Of a stretch of 64,000 nt of DNA, positions 53,464 to 62,799 are shown piece by piece. Source of the DNA: CAJQLB01 sp905479065 (GTDB lineage: Bacteria; Bacteroidota; Bacteroidia; Flavobacteriales; Flavobacteriaceae); NCBI GenBank assembly GCA_943846735.1, contig OX044364.1, positions 1,674,001 to 1,738,000 on the forward strand. Direction: 5' to 3'. Below the pieces are notes generated by a model. That model was not told where the DNA came from and made no database searches. It saw only the letters and a program-made list of their open reading frames with translations. The position numbers were made by a program, and so were the translations under genes. Numbering within the stretch: position 1 is the stretch's first letter; each line of letters begins with the position of its first letter.

Positions 53464-54516
53464 ATGACTTTTTTTAAAACGTTGCTTTTATTTTGTTCTT
53501 TAATTATCTCGTTATCGGGTTACAGTCAGGACAAACGGAAATTTAAAGTTCACACAATTGCTTTCTATAATGTAGAAAACCTATTTGATACAATCAACGA
53601 TACTCAAAAGTTTGATGAAGCTAGCCCAATTATGGAAATGTCATTCAATCGAGAAGAAGTTTACGAAAAGAAAGTAAAAAATATGGCGCGAGTAATTTCC
53701 GAAATTGGATCTGACGTTTCAAAAAATAGTCCAGCAATTATAGGTATCGCTGAAGTAGAAAACAGAAAGGTCATAGAGGACTTAGCCAATGATGAAGCGC
53801 TCTATAGTAAAGACTACGGAATTGTCCATTTTGAATCTCCTGATGCTCGGGGTATTGATGTTGCTTTGATGTATCAAAAGGCATTATTTTCACCTATTGA
53901 CGTAAGTAGCCATGAATTAAAGCTTTACGACGATATTTCACGAAAAAGAGTCTTTACAAGAGATCAATTACTAGTGAGCGGTAAATTAGAAGGGGAATTA
54001 ATACACATCATAGTTAGTCATTGGCCTTCACGATCAGGAGGTGAGGCGCGAAGCAGACCAAAGCGTCTCGCTGCAGCAAGACTAAACAAAAGAATTATTG
54101 ATTCTTTGCAGGCGATTGATCCATATGCAAAAATATTTTCTGTGGGTGATTTAAATGACGACCCCACGAATGCCAGCCTAAAAGATATTTTAAAAACTGA
54201 AAAAAACAAAGAAGATGTCAAGTTAAAAGGAATATACAATCCTATGGAAAGCTTCTTTAGAAAAGGACTCGGATCTAATGCCTATCGCGATGCTTGGAGT
54301 TTATTTGATCAAATTTTAATCACAAAACCATTATTAGAAGATGACTATTCATCCCTTCGGTTTTATAAAGCTGGTATTTTTAATAAACTTTATTTGACTA
54401 ACAAAAAAGGGCGTTATAAAGGTTATCCTTTAAGGAGTTTTGCAGATGGAAATTTCACAAATGGTTTTAGTGATCATTTCCCTGTCTATGTACATGTCAT
54501 TAAAGAAGTAAAATGA
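53464..54516 (+). CDS. secreted endonuclease/exonuclease/phosphatase family protein
   Basis: A 350-residue exported protein (signal about 1-21, ending LSGYSQ) of the DNase I-like EEP superfamily. The catalytic elements are present: FYNVENLFD, IIGIAEVENRKVIEDL with the metal-binding Glu, IIVSHWPSRSGGEARSRPKR with the His, VGDLNDDPTNASL and the terminal FSDHFPVYV with the Asp-His pair. Members cut nucleic acids or phosphoesters. It is divergent from the TonB receptor/DUF5689 pair and probably works with it outside the cytoplasm. Real substrate unknown. Confidence 0.92.
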   Translation: MTFFKTLLLFCSLIISLSGYSQDKRKFKVHTIAFYNVENLFDTINDTQKFDEASPIMEMSFNREEVYEKKVKNMARVISEIGSDVSKNSPAIIGIAEVENRKVIEDLANDEALYSKDYGIVHFESPDARGIDVALMYQKALFSPIDVSSHELKLYDDISRKRVFTRDQLLVSGKLEGELIHIIVSHWPSRSGGEARSRPKRLAAARLNKRIIDSLQAIDPYAKIFSVGDLNDDPTNASLKDILKTEKNKEDVKLKGIYNPMESFFRKGLGSNAYRDAWSLFDQILITKPLLEDDYSSLRFYKAGIFNKLYLTNKKGRYKGYPLRSFADGNFTNGFSDHFPVYVHVIKEVK

Positions 54517-54538
54517 CACCAATATTATCACTCTGCTA

Positions 54539-54982
54539 TTAAGCCAAATTTGGCCAAACATTCCAGGGAATTCTGGACAGCAGCAGTACTAAACCCAAAC
54601 CATAAAACAATAGAATTGTTTTATATTTTGATTTAGAGGCCTCCATTTTTTTATGCTTTGAATATCCAATTGTGATTAAAATAATCGCTAAAATATTGGT
54701 TATTGGGTGTTCAACCAAATACAGTCTCATAGTTGCGTCTTTCATAACGCCTCCTCCCATGGTATTCCACATGTCAAAAAACGGAGAAATAAAGTATAAT
54801 ACTAATCCCAATAGCAATTGTATGTGAGAAATAATTAGACCGAACAATGCCATTCTAAAATCCTTGGCTAAATATTCTTTTTTACTAGTTAGACCAATAA
54901 CAGCATTAATCATTACCACAATTAGCATGATTAAAATTAAGTAGGCCCAATATGAGTGTAACATTTTAACTATTGAATACAT
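54539..54982 (-). CDS. small four-helix membrane protein (cytochrome b-like)
   Basis: A 147-residue membrane protein with four predicted helices (about 10-32, 44-66, 93-108, 121-138). His9, His53 and His92 sit at helix ends or inside helices (LHSYWAYL, ISHIQLLLG, VEHPITN), which could ligate heme. Similar flavobacterial proteins have been labelled cytochrome B, which I recall but cannot verify. It lies convergent with the nuclease-family gene and 95 bases downstream of the second TonB receptor's stop, beyond its terminator. Confidence 0.75.
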   Translation of the reverse strand: MYSIVKMLHSYWAYLILIMLIVVMINAVIGLTSKKEYLAKDFRMALFGLIISHIQLLLGLVLYFISPFFDMWNTMGGGVMKDATMRLYLVEHPITNILAIILITIGYSKHKKMEASKSKYKTILLFYGLGLVLLLSRIPWNVWPNLA

Positions 54983-55027
54983 AAGACTATATTTTGTTTT
55001 AACAAAAGTAAGTGAATTAGTGAGTAA

Positions 55028-55055
55028 AAAAAAACCCTCTCTCGAGGGTTTTTTA
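55028..55055 (-). terminator. terminator after the second TonB receptor gene
   Basis: AAAAAACCCTC (55029-55039) pairs with GAGGGTTTTTT (55044-55054) around TCTC. On the minus strand the stem is followed by a T-run just after the stop at 55077. Confidence 0.9.
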
Positions 55056-55076
55056 CATTTTAAATATGTCTAAAAA

Positions 55077-57812
55077 TTAAAATCTCATTTTTAAACTTGC
55101 ATTCCAGGTCGTTCCGAAACCGAACCAAACAGAATTACGAACATCAACACCTTTCCAAGTATCCGACGTTGCATCAGAATGTATGTTCGTATTTGATTCT
55201 GCAATATAGGTGGTATCAAATAAGTTGTTTACATTAACTCTAAAAGATGTTCTGTATCCAAATAAATCAAAGTTAACTGTTGACCCTAAATCAACCAAAC
55301 CGTAAGATGGTAACTTCAATGCTCCAGGATTGTCTGGATTAGTAAAAGCAGAATCTGTAATAGAGTAATCAGCGTAAAGGTTATCAACAAATCGATACCC
55401 TAGATCAAATGCAAAACGTCCAATTCTGTAATCTGCTTCAAAATAAGTAACAAATTGAGCAGCGTCACCCACCTTAGCGTCCTTAAGGTATAAGGTTCCT
55501 GTTCCAATAGGTTGTTGATTGTCGTCAAACAACGTCGCTGAGAAATCTTTCGTGTACCTCCAATCACCCATAGATAACATTCCACGTAGCCTTAAATCAC
55601 TAGAAGCTTGATAAGTCGCTTCAATTTCAAGTCCTTTATGCGATACGTCCACATCTTTAAATTGTGCAGTCCCATCAACACCTTGTTGGTTCGATAGGCT
55701 TCTTGTTATGAAACGATTACCCCAATTTGTTGTGTATAAATTCACATTTACGTTTAACTTGTTGCCTGTATACCCATATCCCATTTCAAAAGATGTGATT
55801 TTTTCATTTTGAAGATCAGGATTAATATCATTTGCAAACCCAGGGAAAACAGCACCAAACTGAGGCTGTCTTGAAATATAACCTGCATTAAAAAACACAT
55901 TAGATGTTTCGCTAAAGTTAAGGTTAGCACCACCTTTAAGATATCCTCCTCCAAGATCTTTCTTTTTAGAAATAGGATTGTCTACTTGATCAAAATAATC
56001 CTCTCTTTGGAAAGACTGGTTTGATAATCCAAATTGAAGAACAGCATTGAACTTATCGTTTTTGCTGTACTCAACTAAACCGTTCACACCTTGCCATCCA
56101 ACAACTCCGATATTGTAATAATCAATTTTAGTTTTGTTAAGACCTGTATCTTTAAATGGAGATGCTTCTACTAAGGTGTTAATAATATTTCCTCCAGAGT
56201 TTTTGTTCCCTGTTGAATAATATCCATCAAAGCCCATTAAATTATTTAAGACGCGATAGTGATATCCTTTGTAGCTTCTGACATCAACTCCAATTGAATA
56301 TCTCCAATCACCTGAATTAACTTCTAAATTAGAAATGGCTCCTACCCAGTCATGAGAATTCATAGAAGCTCTTCTAATTAGTCCCGCTCTATTGACGCCA
56401 TCATCGTTAAACCCATTAGATGCGATTTGCTGCCCATCATAGCCAGAAATAGATCCAGAATAAGGATCTGTATTTGCTTGGTTATAAGCAACAACTGCAT
56501 CATAATCAATTGTTCCATCAGCATTTCTTGAGCCTCTTCCGTTTTCTATATAATGTTCAGTTAAATCCTTTCTAAATGGTAAAATATCAGTTTCTGAATT
56601 AAAAAAGTTTTTACCACGAGGTCCTGTTCCACCACCACGTCCTGCTGAACCATATAAGGATGTCGCTAAGGTCACTTTTTCAGAAATATCCCAATCCCAG
56701 TTAAATGTCGCTAGTGGTTTATTGTAGAAATTTCTTCTTAAGTTAAATTCTTTTCCATTTAATGTTCCTCCGTTCGTATTCCAACGTCTGTCAATTCCAC
56801 TATCTCCAAAGTTTTGGTAATCCCGTATGGATACCCAAACGTCTCTTTGGTGATGCCATTGTCCAGCTCCAAGAAAAGAGAAATTAAATTCATGATTAGA
56901 TCCCTCAGGTGCGTAACCCACCGCAGCAAAATACGTTAATCCTTCACCACTAGTATTGTAAATGTATCCATCTCCAGACCATTTTGATAATAAGATAGAA
57001 GCTGCCCATCCTTTATCGTTTTTACCAGTAGAAAACGATCCAGTCGTTTTTGTATAACCATCATTACCTATTAATTGTGCTACTGCTCCACCTGAATTAA
57101 CTTCAGTTGCTTTGGTGAAAATAGAAATCGTCCCACCTACAGAAGGAACAGCTAATCGAGAAGCACCTAATCCTCTTTGTATTTGTATCCCAGAAGAAAC
57201 ATCTGTAAGACCTTGCCAGTTAGACCAGTAAAGTCTTCCATTTTCCATATCATTAACTGGTTGCCCATTAATAAGAAAGGATGTGTTTGTCTGATCAAAT
57301 CCTCTCAATGAAATTCTTGAGTCACCATAACCTCCCCCTTGTTTCGTTGCATAGACTCCAGGAGTTCTGTTCATTATTTCAGGGAATTCTTGATTTCCAA
57401 CCTTTAAAGAAATATCACTTGGCGAAATTGTTGATACTGCAACTGGTGTTTTTCGCTTTACAGCCAAATCAATAACTCCAGAGGCAACAACGATCACTTC
57501 GTCCAACGAGTTATCTGCAGTCAAATTAACAGCCCCCATATCGGTGGAACCATTAAAATCTAATTTAATCGTTGTATATCCTACATAGGATACCAAGAGA
57601 ACACCGCTACTAGATTCTGTAGTAATCGAAAAATTTCCATCAAAATCAGTTACAACGCCGTTAGAAGTTCCTTCTTCTACAACGTTTGCCCCTGCTAGAG
57701 GTCCATTCATTTCAGAGTCCATAACAGTACCTGAAACTGTACTTTGTGCCACGGCAGCAGTTGACCCCACCATGACAAGGGTAATAAATAAAAATTGAAT
57801 AATTTTTTTCAT
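55077..57812 (-). CDS. TonB-dependent receptor with carboxypeptidase-like domain
   Basis: A 911-residue outer-membrane receptor: signal peptide (about 1-22), carboxypeptidase-like domain (about 24-100, STVSGTVMDSEMNGPLAGANVVEEG, DFDGNFSI, LLVSYVGYTTI), TonB-box-like DEVIVVASG, plug (PEIMNRTPGVYATKQGGGYGDSRISLRGFD, LINGQPVNDMENG) and a barrel ending WNASLKMRF. No SusD-like partner is adjacent. The plug segment YWSNWQGLTDVSSGIQIQRGLG parallels SNWGGINDVMRNQELSNGLS in the receptor at 50557-53331, so the two are probably paralogues. Ligand unknown. Confidence 0.93.
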   Translation of the reverse strand: MKKIIQFLFITLVMVGSTAAVAQSTVSGTVMDSEMNGPLAGANVVEEGTSNGVVTDFDGNFSITTESSSGVLLVSYVGYTTIKLDFNGSTDMGAVNLTADNSLDEVIVVASGVIDLAVKRKTPVAVSTISPSDISLKVGNQEFPEIMNRTPGVYATKQGGGYGDSRISLRGFDQTNTSFLINGQPVNDMENGRLYWSNWQGLTDVSSGIQIQRGLGASRLAVPSVGGTISIFTKATEVNSGGAVAQLIGNDGYTKTTGSFSTGKNDKGWAASILLSKWSGDGYIYNTSGEGLTYFAAVGYAPEGSNHEFNFSFLGAGQWHHQRDVWVSIRDYQNFGDSGIDRRWNTNGGTLNGKEFNLRRNFYNKPLATFNWDWDISEKVTLATSLYGSAGRGGGTGPRGKNFFNSETDILPFRKDLTEHYIENGRGSRNADGTIDYDAVVAYNQANTDPYSGSISGYDGQQIASNGFNDDGVNRAGLIRRASMNSHDWVGAISNLEVNSGDWRYSIGVDVRSYKGYHYRVLNNLMGFDGYYSTGNKNSGGNIINTLVEASPFKDTGLNKTKIDYYNIGVVGWQGVNGLVEYSKNDKFNAVLQFGLSNQSFQREDYFDQVDNPISKKKDLGGGYLKGGANLNFSETSNVFFNAGYISRQPQFGAVFPGFANDINPDLQNEKITSFEMGYGYTGNKLNVNVNLYTTNWGNRFITRSLSNQQGVDGTAQFKDVDVSHKGLEIEATYQASSDLRLRGMLSMGDWRYTKDFSATLFDDNQQPIGTGTLYLKDAKVGDAAQFVTYFEADYRIGRFAFDLGYRFVDNLYADYSITDSAFTNPDNPGALKLPSYGLVDLGSTVNFDLFGYRTSFRVNVNNLFDTTYIAESNTNIHSDATSDTWKGVDVRNSVWFGFGTTWNASLKMRF

Positions 57813-57976
57813 ATTAGAAAAGTTAAAATTGGTTTTATATTTTGCAAAATTAGTTATAATATTTCACATAATATTATGAAAATATTAACAAATAATTATG
57901 CCTTTACAATGTACAATATAATTGATCTCAGAAACCTTCTAATAAGTATCAGTTATCGAATTTTATTAACAATAAG

Positions 57977-59620
57977 CTATCTCAACTTTTTGTAGTAGTC
58001 AATCAATTTGGTTGTAGAAGAATCATGACTTCCAGCAGTTGAACTACTAAAATCATCTAATATTTTACCTGCCAATTCCTTACCGAGTTCAACACCGAAT
58101 TGGTCATAACTAAATATATTCCATATGACTCCTTGAACAAAAATTTTATGTTCATATAATGCCACTAATTTACCAAGACTATGAGGTGTTAGCTTATTAA
58201 TTAGAAGCGTACTAGTTGGTCTATTTCCTTCAAAAACTTTATAGTTTCTAAGTTGATTTTTTAGTGTTTCAGAAATATTTTGTTGTTCAAGTTCTTGAGA
58301 TACTTGCCTTTTACTTTTTCCATTCATCAAAGCCTCTGTCTGTGCGAAAAAGTTTGACATTAGCTTATCTTGATGATCTTTATTACCGTGAAGCGGTTTA
58401 GCAAAAGCAATGAAATCTGAAGGAATAATTTTTGTTCCTTGGTGTAATAACTGGAAAAAAGCATGTTGCGAATTTGTGCCAGGCTCTCCCCACACAATAG
58501 AACTTGTTTGGTAGTCAATACGGTCTCCTGACCTGTCTACATTCTTTCCATTACTTTCCATTATAGCTTGTTGTAAATACGTAGCAAACTGATTTAAATA
58601 CTGTGAATAAGGAAGTACAGCCTCACTTTCAAATTGAAAAAAGTTATTATACCAAATGCCCAAACAGGCCATAATAATAGGGATATTAGTTTCAAATGTT
58701 TCGTTTTTGAAATGTGTATCCATATCATGAGCTCCATCCAATAAACTCAAAAAGTTTGAATACCCAATTGATAAACTAATACTCAACCCAACAGCACTCC
58801 ACAATGAAAATCTTCCTCCTACCCAGTCCCACATTGGAAATATATTAGCTTCATTAATACCAAAATCCCTTACTTTTTCAATATTTGATGAAACCGCGAC
58901 AAAATGCTTTTCTACAGATTTTTCCAATTGACTTTCTAAAAACCAGGATCTAATTGTATTTGCATTGGACAATGTTTCCTGTGTGGTAAAAGTTTTAGAA
59001 ACAACAACAAACAATGTTGTCTCCGGATTTAGTTGCTTAAGTGTTTCATTAACGTGATCTCCATCTACATTACTCACGAAATGCATCGTTAAGTGATTTT
59101 TATAATACTGTAAAGTATCAACAATCATTGCAGGACCTAGATCAGAGCCCCCTATCCCAATATTCACAATGTCTGTGAAAGCCTTACCTGTTGCGCCTCT
59201 TAAGGCCCCAGAAATAATACCATTGGAAAAACTTTTGATTTTATCTTTAACAGTCGTTACTTCAGGTATTATATTGACACCTTCAAGCATTAAATCTGTG
59301 CCTTGCGGTGCTCTCAGAGCGGTATGTAAAACAGAGCGATGTTCTGTTTTATTTATGATGTCTCCAGAAAAATACTTTGAAATAGCATCATTTAAATCAA
59401 CTTCCTCAATAAGTTCCTTAAAGAGTGACATCGTTTCAGTCGTTATTCTATTTTTTGAATAGTCAAAATAAAAATCATCTGCCCCTACAGTAAACCGTTC
59501 AGCTCGTTCAGCGTCTTCAATAAACCACTGTTTTATTTGACAATCTTTAACTTCAAGAAAATGCTGGGATAGTTTTTTCCAGGCATTGGTTTTTGTAGGA
59601 TTAATTGCTTTTAATGCCAT
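57977..59620 (-). CDS. pgi: glucose-6-phosphate isomerase
   Basis: A 547-residue enzyme interconverting glucose 6-phosphate and fructose 6-phosphate. Signatures are NIGIGGSDLGPAMIVDTL, SKTFTTQETLSNANTIRSWF, WDWVGGRFSLWSAVGLS, the active-site MESNGKNVDRSGDR (Glu) and NSQHAFFQLLHQGTK (His), and the C-terminal Lys in SHDSSTTKLIDYYKKLR. Its ATG begins directly after the stop of the M23 peptidase gene, so it ends a multi-gene transcript. Confidence 0.97.
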   Translation of the reverse strand: MALKAINPTKTNAWKKLSQHFLEVKDCQIKQWFIEDAERAERFTVGADDFYFDYSKNRITTETMSLFKELIEEVDLNDAISKYFSGDIINKTEHRSVLHTALRAPQGTDLMLEGVNIIPEVTTVKDKIKSFSNGIISGALRGATGKAFTDIVNIGIGGSDLGPAMIVDTLQYYKNHLTMHFVSNVDGDHVNETLKQLNPETTLFVVVSKTFTTQETLSNANTIRSWFLESQLEKSVEKHFVAVSSNIEKVRDFGINEANIFPMWDWVGGRFSLWSAVGLSISLSIGYSNFLSLLDGAHDMDTHFKNETFETNIPIIMACLGIWYNNFFQFESEAVLPYSQYLNQFATYLQQAIMESNGKNVDRSGDRIDYQTSSIVWGEPGTNSQHAFFQLLHQGTKIIPSDFIAFAKPLHGNKDHQDKLMSNFFAQTEALMNGKSKRQVSQELEQQNISETLKNQLRNYKVFEGNRPTSTLLINKLTPHSLGKLVALYEHKIFVQGVIWNIFSYDQFGVELGKELAGKILDDFSSSTAGSHDSSTTKLIDYYKKLR

Positions 59621-60913
59621 TTAATTAATTTGTGTTATTACGTCATTAGATACAAATTCAAGGCTATTCTCTTGTGCAAACTGAATATTATCTAATTGTG
59701 TTTTTATGGGTTTTATAAAATCTAAATAGGTAATCTTTAAACTTTCTGAAATAGGTTCTGCTTCAGGTAATTTTTGCTTAAAAGGGTCTACTTGCCTCCC
59801 GTTTTTCCAAAAACGATAGCAAACATGTGGTCCCGCTGTATTACCAGTCATACCAACATAACCAATAACATCTCCTTGTTTTACAAATTGACCAACCTTA
59901 ACAGCGCGTTTACTCATGTGTAAATATTGCGTACTATATGTCGCATTATGCCTTATTTTCACATACTTCCCATTGCCTCCTTTTCGTGTTGATTCTATAA
60001 CAGTTCCATTTGCAGTGGCTAAAATTGGCGTTCCAACACGTGCAGCAAAATCAGTTCCTTTGTGAGGCCTTACACGATTGCCATAAAACGCAATTCTCCT
60101 CTTTAGATTATATCGTGACGATACACGACTAAATTGAACAGGTGCTTTCAAAAATGCTCTTCTTAAATTTTTAGCATCGTCATTAAAGTAATCAATGATT
60201 CCCTTTACACTGTCTGTTAGAAACTCAAATGCATAAAAAGGTTCATTTTTATGTTCAAAATATGCAGCTTTTATGTTGTGAACCCCTGCGTACAAACTGT
60301 CATCAATATATTTATCAGTGTAAACAACCTTAAATTTATCTCCTGCCTGCAGTCTATTAAAATCAATGGTCCATGCATATATGTTATCTGCCATTTTATA
60401 GGCTAGCTGGACACTCAATCCCTGTTTATCTAAAACCTCAGAGATGTTACTATTGTTAGGTATGATTCCCGTTGCTTCCTTTTCTATGTATGTGATAGGT
60501 TTCTTTTCTGAATAGGCAAAAATTGAATCTTGGAAATTAATTACAATATAGTCTTCAATGTTTGGTTGATAAATAAAACACTGAGGAGTTTGCAATGAAT
60601 CTTTACTACATAACAATGTATAAGGTTTTCCAAACTGTAACCTTCGAATATCAAAAGTGTCTTTAGTTTTTTCAGCAACCTTAAAGATTTTAGAAAACGC
60701 AAGGTTATTTCTTTCTAATATTTCTCCAAAACTTTCACCCTTTTTTATGGTGTCACGTTTAACAACGTAATCATTAAAGTTATAGCCAAATTCAATGTTT
60801 TCCACTATCGGTTTAGGGGCGCTTATAGGTAACAAGTTGTTCGTTTTATCGGTCTTACAAGCCTGAATGGCACAAATTGCTAAAAGGATAGTTATAATTT
60901 TAAAAAGTTTCAT
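59621..60913 (-). CDS. M23-family peptidoglycan peptidase lipoprotein
   Basis: A 430-residue protein with a lipoprotein signal (AICAIQAC, Cys19). A LysM-like/OapA-like region follows (VKRDTIKKGESFGEILERNNL, about 52-75). The C-terminal LytM/M23 domain (about 265-395) has zinc ligands in VRPHKGTDFAA (His, Asp), the YLHMSKRAVKVGQFVKQGDVIGYVG segment and TAGPHVCYRFWKNG (His). It should cut peptide cross-links in peptidoglycan and so affect growth or division. It lies between the tryptophan dioxygenase gene (25 bases upstream) and pgi. Confidence 0.94.
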   Translation of the reverse strand: MKLFKIITILLAICAIQACKTDKTNNLLPISAPKPIVENIEFGYNFNDYVVKRDTIKKGESFGEILERNNLAFSKIFKVAEKTKDTFDIRRLQFGKPYTLLCSKDSLQTPQCFIYQPNIEDYIVINFQDSIFAYSEKKPITYIEKEATGIIPNNSNISEVLDKQGLSVQLAYKMADNIYAWTIDFNRLQAGDKFKVVYTDKYIDDSLYAGVHNIKAAYFEHKNEPFYAFEFLTDSVKGIIDYFNDDAKNLRRAFLKAPVQFSRVSSRYNLKRRIAFYGNRVRPHKGTDFAARVGTPILATANGTVIESTRKGGNGKYVKIRHNATYSTQYLHMSKRAVKVGQFVKQGDVIGYVGMTGNTAGPHVCYRFWKNGRQVDPFKQKLPEAEPISESLKITYLDFIKPIKTQLDNIQFAQENSLEFVSNDVITQIN

Positions 60914-60938
60914 CAGCTAGCTCTTAATAAAATAGTTG

Positions 60939-61868
60939 TTATTGGTGTCCCCAATTATCTTTTTCTTCTTTGGTCCAAAGTTCAGGAAAAAATATTCTTT
61001 TTTGATACTTAGGATGCATATATTTTTGCCAATCACTCCCCCCTGTTGCTTCTCCGTTGCCTTCTTTCCCAAGAATATAATGCGTCGCTGCTTTATAATG
61101 CGCCATTACCCACGTTATATTTACGGTATAATCGTAATGTCTCATTGCTTTAATAAGTGTTTTACTTTCTTGATCTTTTTGAGGTAAATCTTTAAATCGC
61201 AACCATAAATTCTTGGTATTATACGTTTTCATAAATGTTATAAATTCCTCTTTATAACGTTTTTCAAAATTAGTAAGAAGAGACGATTTTTGACCAGACT
61301 TGTAGTCTTTTCCAGCCGCTTGCCAATATAAATGTTCAAGAGCATGTTCAAAAGGCGTGTTCCTATCAATGGTCTCTCTGAACCTCGCGTCAATTAAATT
61401 TATTAATTCTGTTGACGAAAATTCAATCAATCTAAATTGAGCACTTTGAAAACCGCTTGCCGGGGTTAATGTATGTCTAAACTTACCATATTGTTTGGGA
61501 TCCATGCCCTCTCGCATGATATTAAATGAGGTGGTCAGCATATCAAAATAGCGACTTATTCTCATTAATTTGCTTTCAAAAAAATCACGTGACAATTCTT
61601 TTTTGTCTGCTATTTGAGAAATTTCCCATAAAATCATTTTAAATATCAATTCATTTATTTGATGGTAGGCAATAAAAACCATTTCATCTGGATATGTTGT
61701 CCGTTGAGTCTGTAAACTTAATAGTGCGTCTGTGTGAATGTAGTCCCAATAGGTCAAGGACTTGCCGTACAAGAGCCCCTCTAAATAATTTTCAGTGTCT
61801 TCACTTTGAGCATCGTATTTTTCTTGTAATTTTTTTAAAATATCGATATGTTTTGCTTGATTAGACAT
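60939..61868 (-). CDS. tryptophan 2,3-dioxygenase family protein
   Basis: A 309-residue helical heme dioxygenase that opens the indole ring of tryptophan to N-formylkynurenine. The family segments LTYWDYIHTDALLSLQ, PDEMVFIAYHQINELIFKMILWEI (His69, the substrate-pocket base), RMSRYF-like LMRISRYFDMLTTSFNIM, SGFQSAQFRLIEF and the distal ATGGSDWQKY loop (GTGGSSG equivalent) are present. The heme His probably lies in TWVMAHYKAATHYILG. It starts the kynurenine pathway. The DUF3108 gene ends 10 bases upstream. Confidence 0.9.
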   Translation of the reverse strand: MSNQAKHIDILKKLQEKYDAQSEDTENYLEGLLYGKSLTYWDYIHTDALLSLQTQRTTYPDEMVFIAYHQINELIFKMILWEISQIADKKELSRDFFESKLMRISRYFDMLTTSFNIMREGMDPKQYGKFRHTLTPASGFQSAQFRLIEFSSTELINLIDARFRETIDRNTPFEHALEHLYWQAAGKDYKSGQKSSLLTNFEKRYKEEFITFMKTYNTKNLWLRFKDLPQKDQESKTLIKAMRHYDYTVNITWVMAHYKAATHYILGKEGNGEATGGSDWQKYMHPKYQKRIFFPELWTKEEKDNWGHQ

Positions 61869-61878
61869 TATAAATGAT

Positions 61879-62655
61879 TTAGAATTTGATTTTAAATTGA
61901 TGTTTCAGGCCCTTGAAAGCTTCGAGATCTGCCCTAAGAGAGCCAATGGCTAAATCTGCTTTAATTCGAATTGGAATTCTATTTTTGTCAGCACTCACCC
62001 ACAATGTTAGGCTTTCTTCCTCTTTAAAAACACGTCCTGCCATTACATAGGGACGAAACTTAAAGCATGTTACTTTACCAAAAGAGGTTCGAATTGTTTC
62101 TTTACCCAAGTACCTTATTTTAAATCCATAGTTCTCAAAGTCAAAAAACATGTTAGTTCTGATTTCATCATCGACTTTCAATGTACTCACATCTAAATTA
62201 TTTCTCAAAAAATAAAATGTTGACACCATATCTTGGGTATTAAGTTCCGTATCAACTGACTGAATTCTATTGTGTTTTTTATTAAAAATTGTCGCCTTGT
62301 TGTTAGATTGATCAAAAGATATTTCAATGTCTTTAGTGTGTCCTCCCTCATCTATATTACGAATAAAGCGATACGGAATGAGCTTTTCTTTGTCGAAGTA
62401 ACTTTCATAACGGTCTCTCACTCTAAAGAACCAAGCGATTGCTCCTGTTGTTTTACCATTTCCAACAACATGAAACACAGGCCTATCATTAATGGTGTCT
62501 TCTTGGACCTCAAGAGTTGCCTCCCCAGCTTTCATCCAGCCACTGTAGCTCATTTTAAATTTAAACCACTCCCCTTTTTCAAAAGCTGACTCATTTTGAG
62601 CCACTACGCAAAAGGTAGTGAATAACAGAATTAATGTAAGTCTTGATTTTTTCAT
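61879..62655 (-). CDS. DUF3108 periplasmic protein
   Basis: A 258-residue exported protein (signal about 1-20, ending FCVVAQNES) with the DUF3108 pattern: FEKGEWFKFKMSYSGWMKAGEATLEV, GNGKTTGAIAWFFRVRDRYESYFD, IPYRFIRNIDEGG and LTLWVSADKNRIPIRIKADLAIGSLRADL. These beta-rich proteins are periplasmic and of unknown function. ATG at 62655 (MKKSRLT) chosen; an ATG three codons upstream at 62664 is also possible. First gene of the DUF3108-dioxygenase-M23-pgi series. Confidence 0.9.
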   Translation of the reverse strand: MKKSRLTLILLFTTFCVVAQNESAFEKGEWFKFKMSYSGWMKAGEATLEVQEDTINDRPVFHVVGNGKTTGAIAWFFRVRDRYESYFDKEKLIPYRFIRNIDEGGHTKDIEISFDQSNNKATIFNKKHNRIQSVDTELNTQDMVSTFYFLRNNLDVSTLKVDDEIRTNMFFDFENYGFKIRYLGKETIRTSFGKVTCFKFRPYVMAGRVFKEEESLTLWVSADKNRIPIRIKADLAIGSLRADLEAFKGLKHQFKIKF

Positions 62656-62738
62656 AATCTGCATGGTAGCTATAAAACTTTGTTTAACGACTAATCTTTT
62701 TTGACATTAATAAAATTTACAATTACTATTCCAAAATT

Positions 62739-62788
62739 AAAAAAATCAAAAGCATACTTTATAAATAAGTAGTATTTTTGATTTTTTT
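62739..62788 (-). terminator. AT-rich terminator after hppD
   Basis: AAAAAAATCAAAA (62739-62751) and TTTTGATTTTTTT (62776-62788) form a 13-bp stem. The 24-base loop can partly pair (ATACTT with AAGTAGTAT). On the minus strand the hppD stop (62800) precedes it and a T-run ends it. Low GC makes it a weak stem. Confidence 0.55.
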
Positions 62789-62799
62789 ACCAATATATA

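Noticed and set aside
50557..57812. Interpretation of the TonB receptors as a SusCD polysaccharide utilisation locus
   Set aside because: No SusD-like lipoprotein, glycoside hydrolase or sulfatase is encoded nearby; the partner is DUF5689 and the enzyme is DNase I-like.
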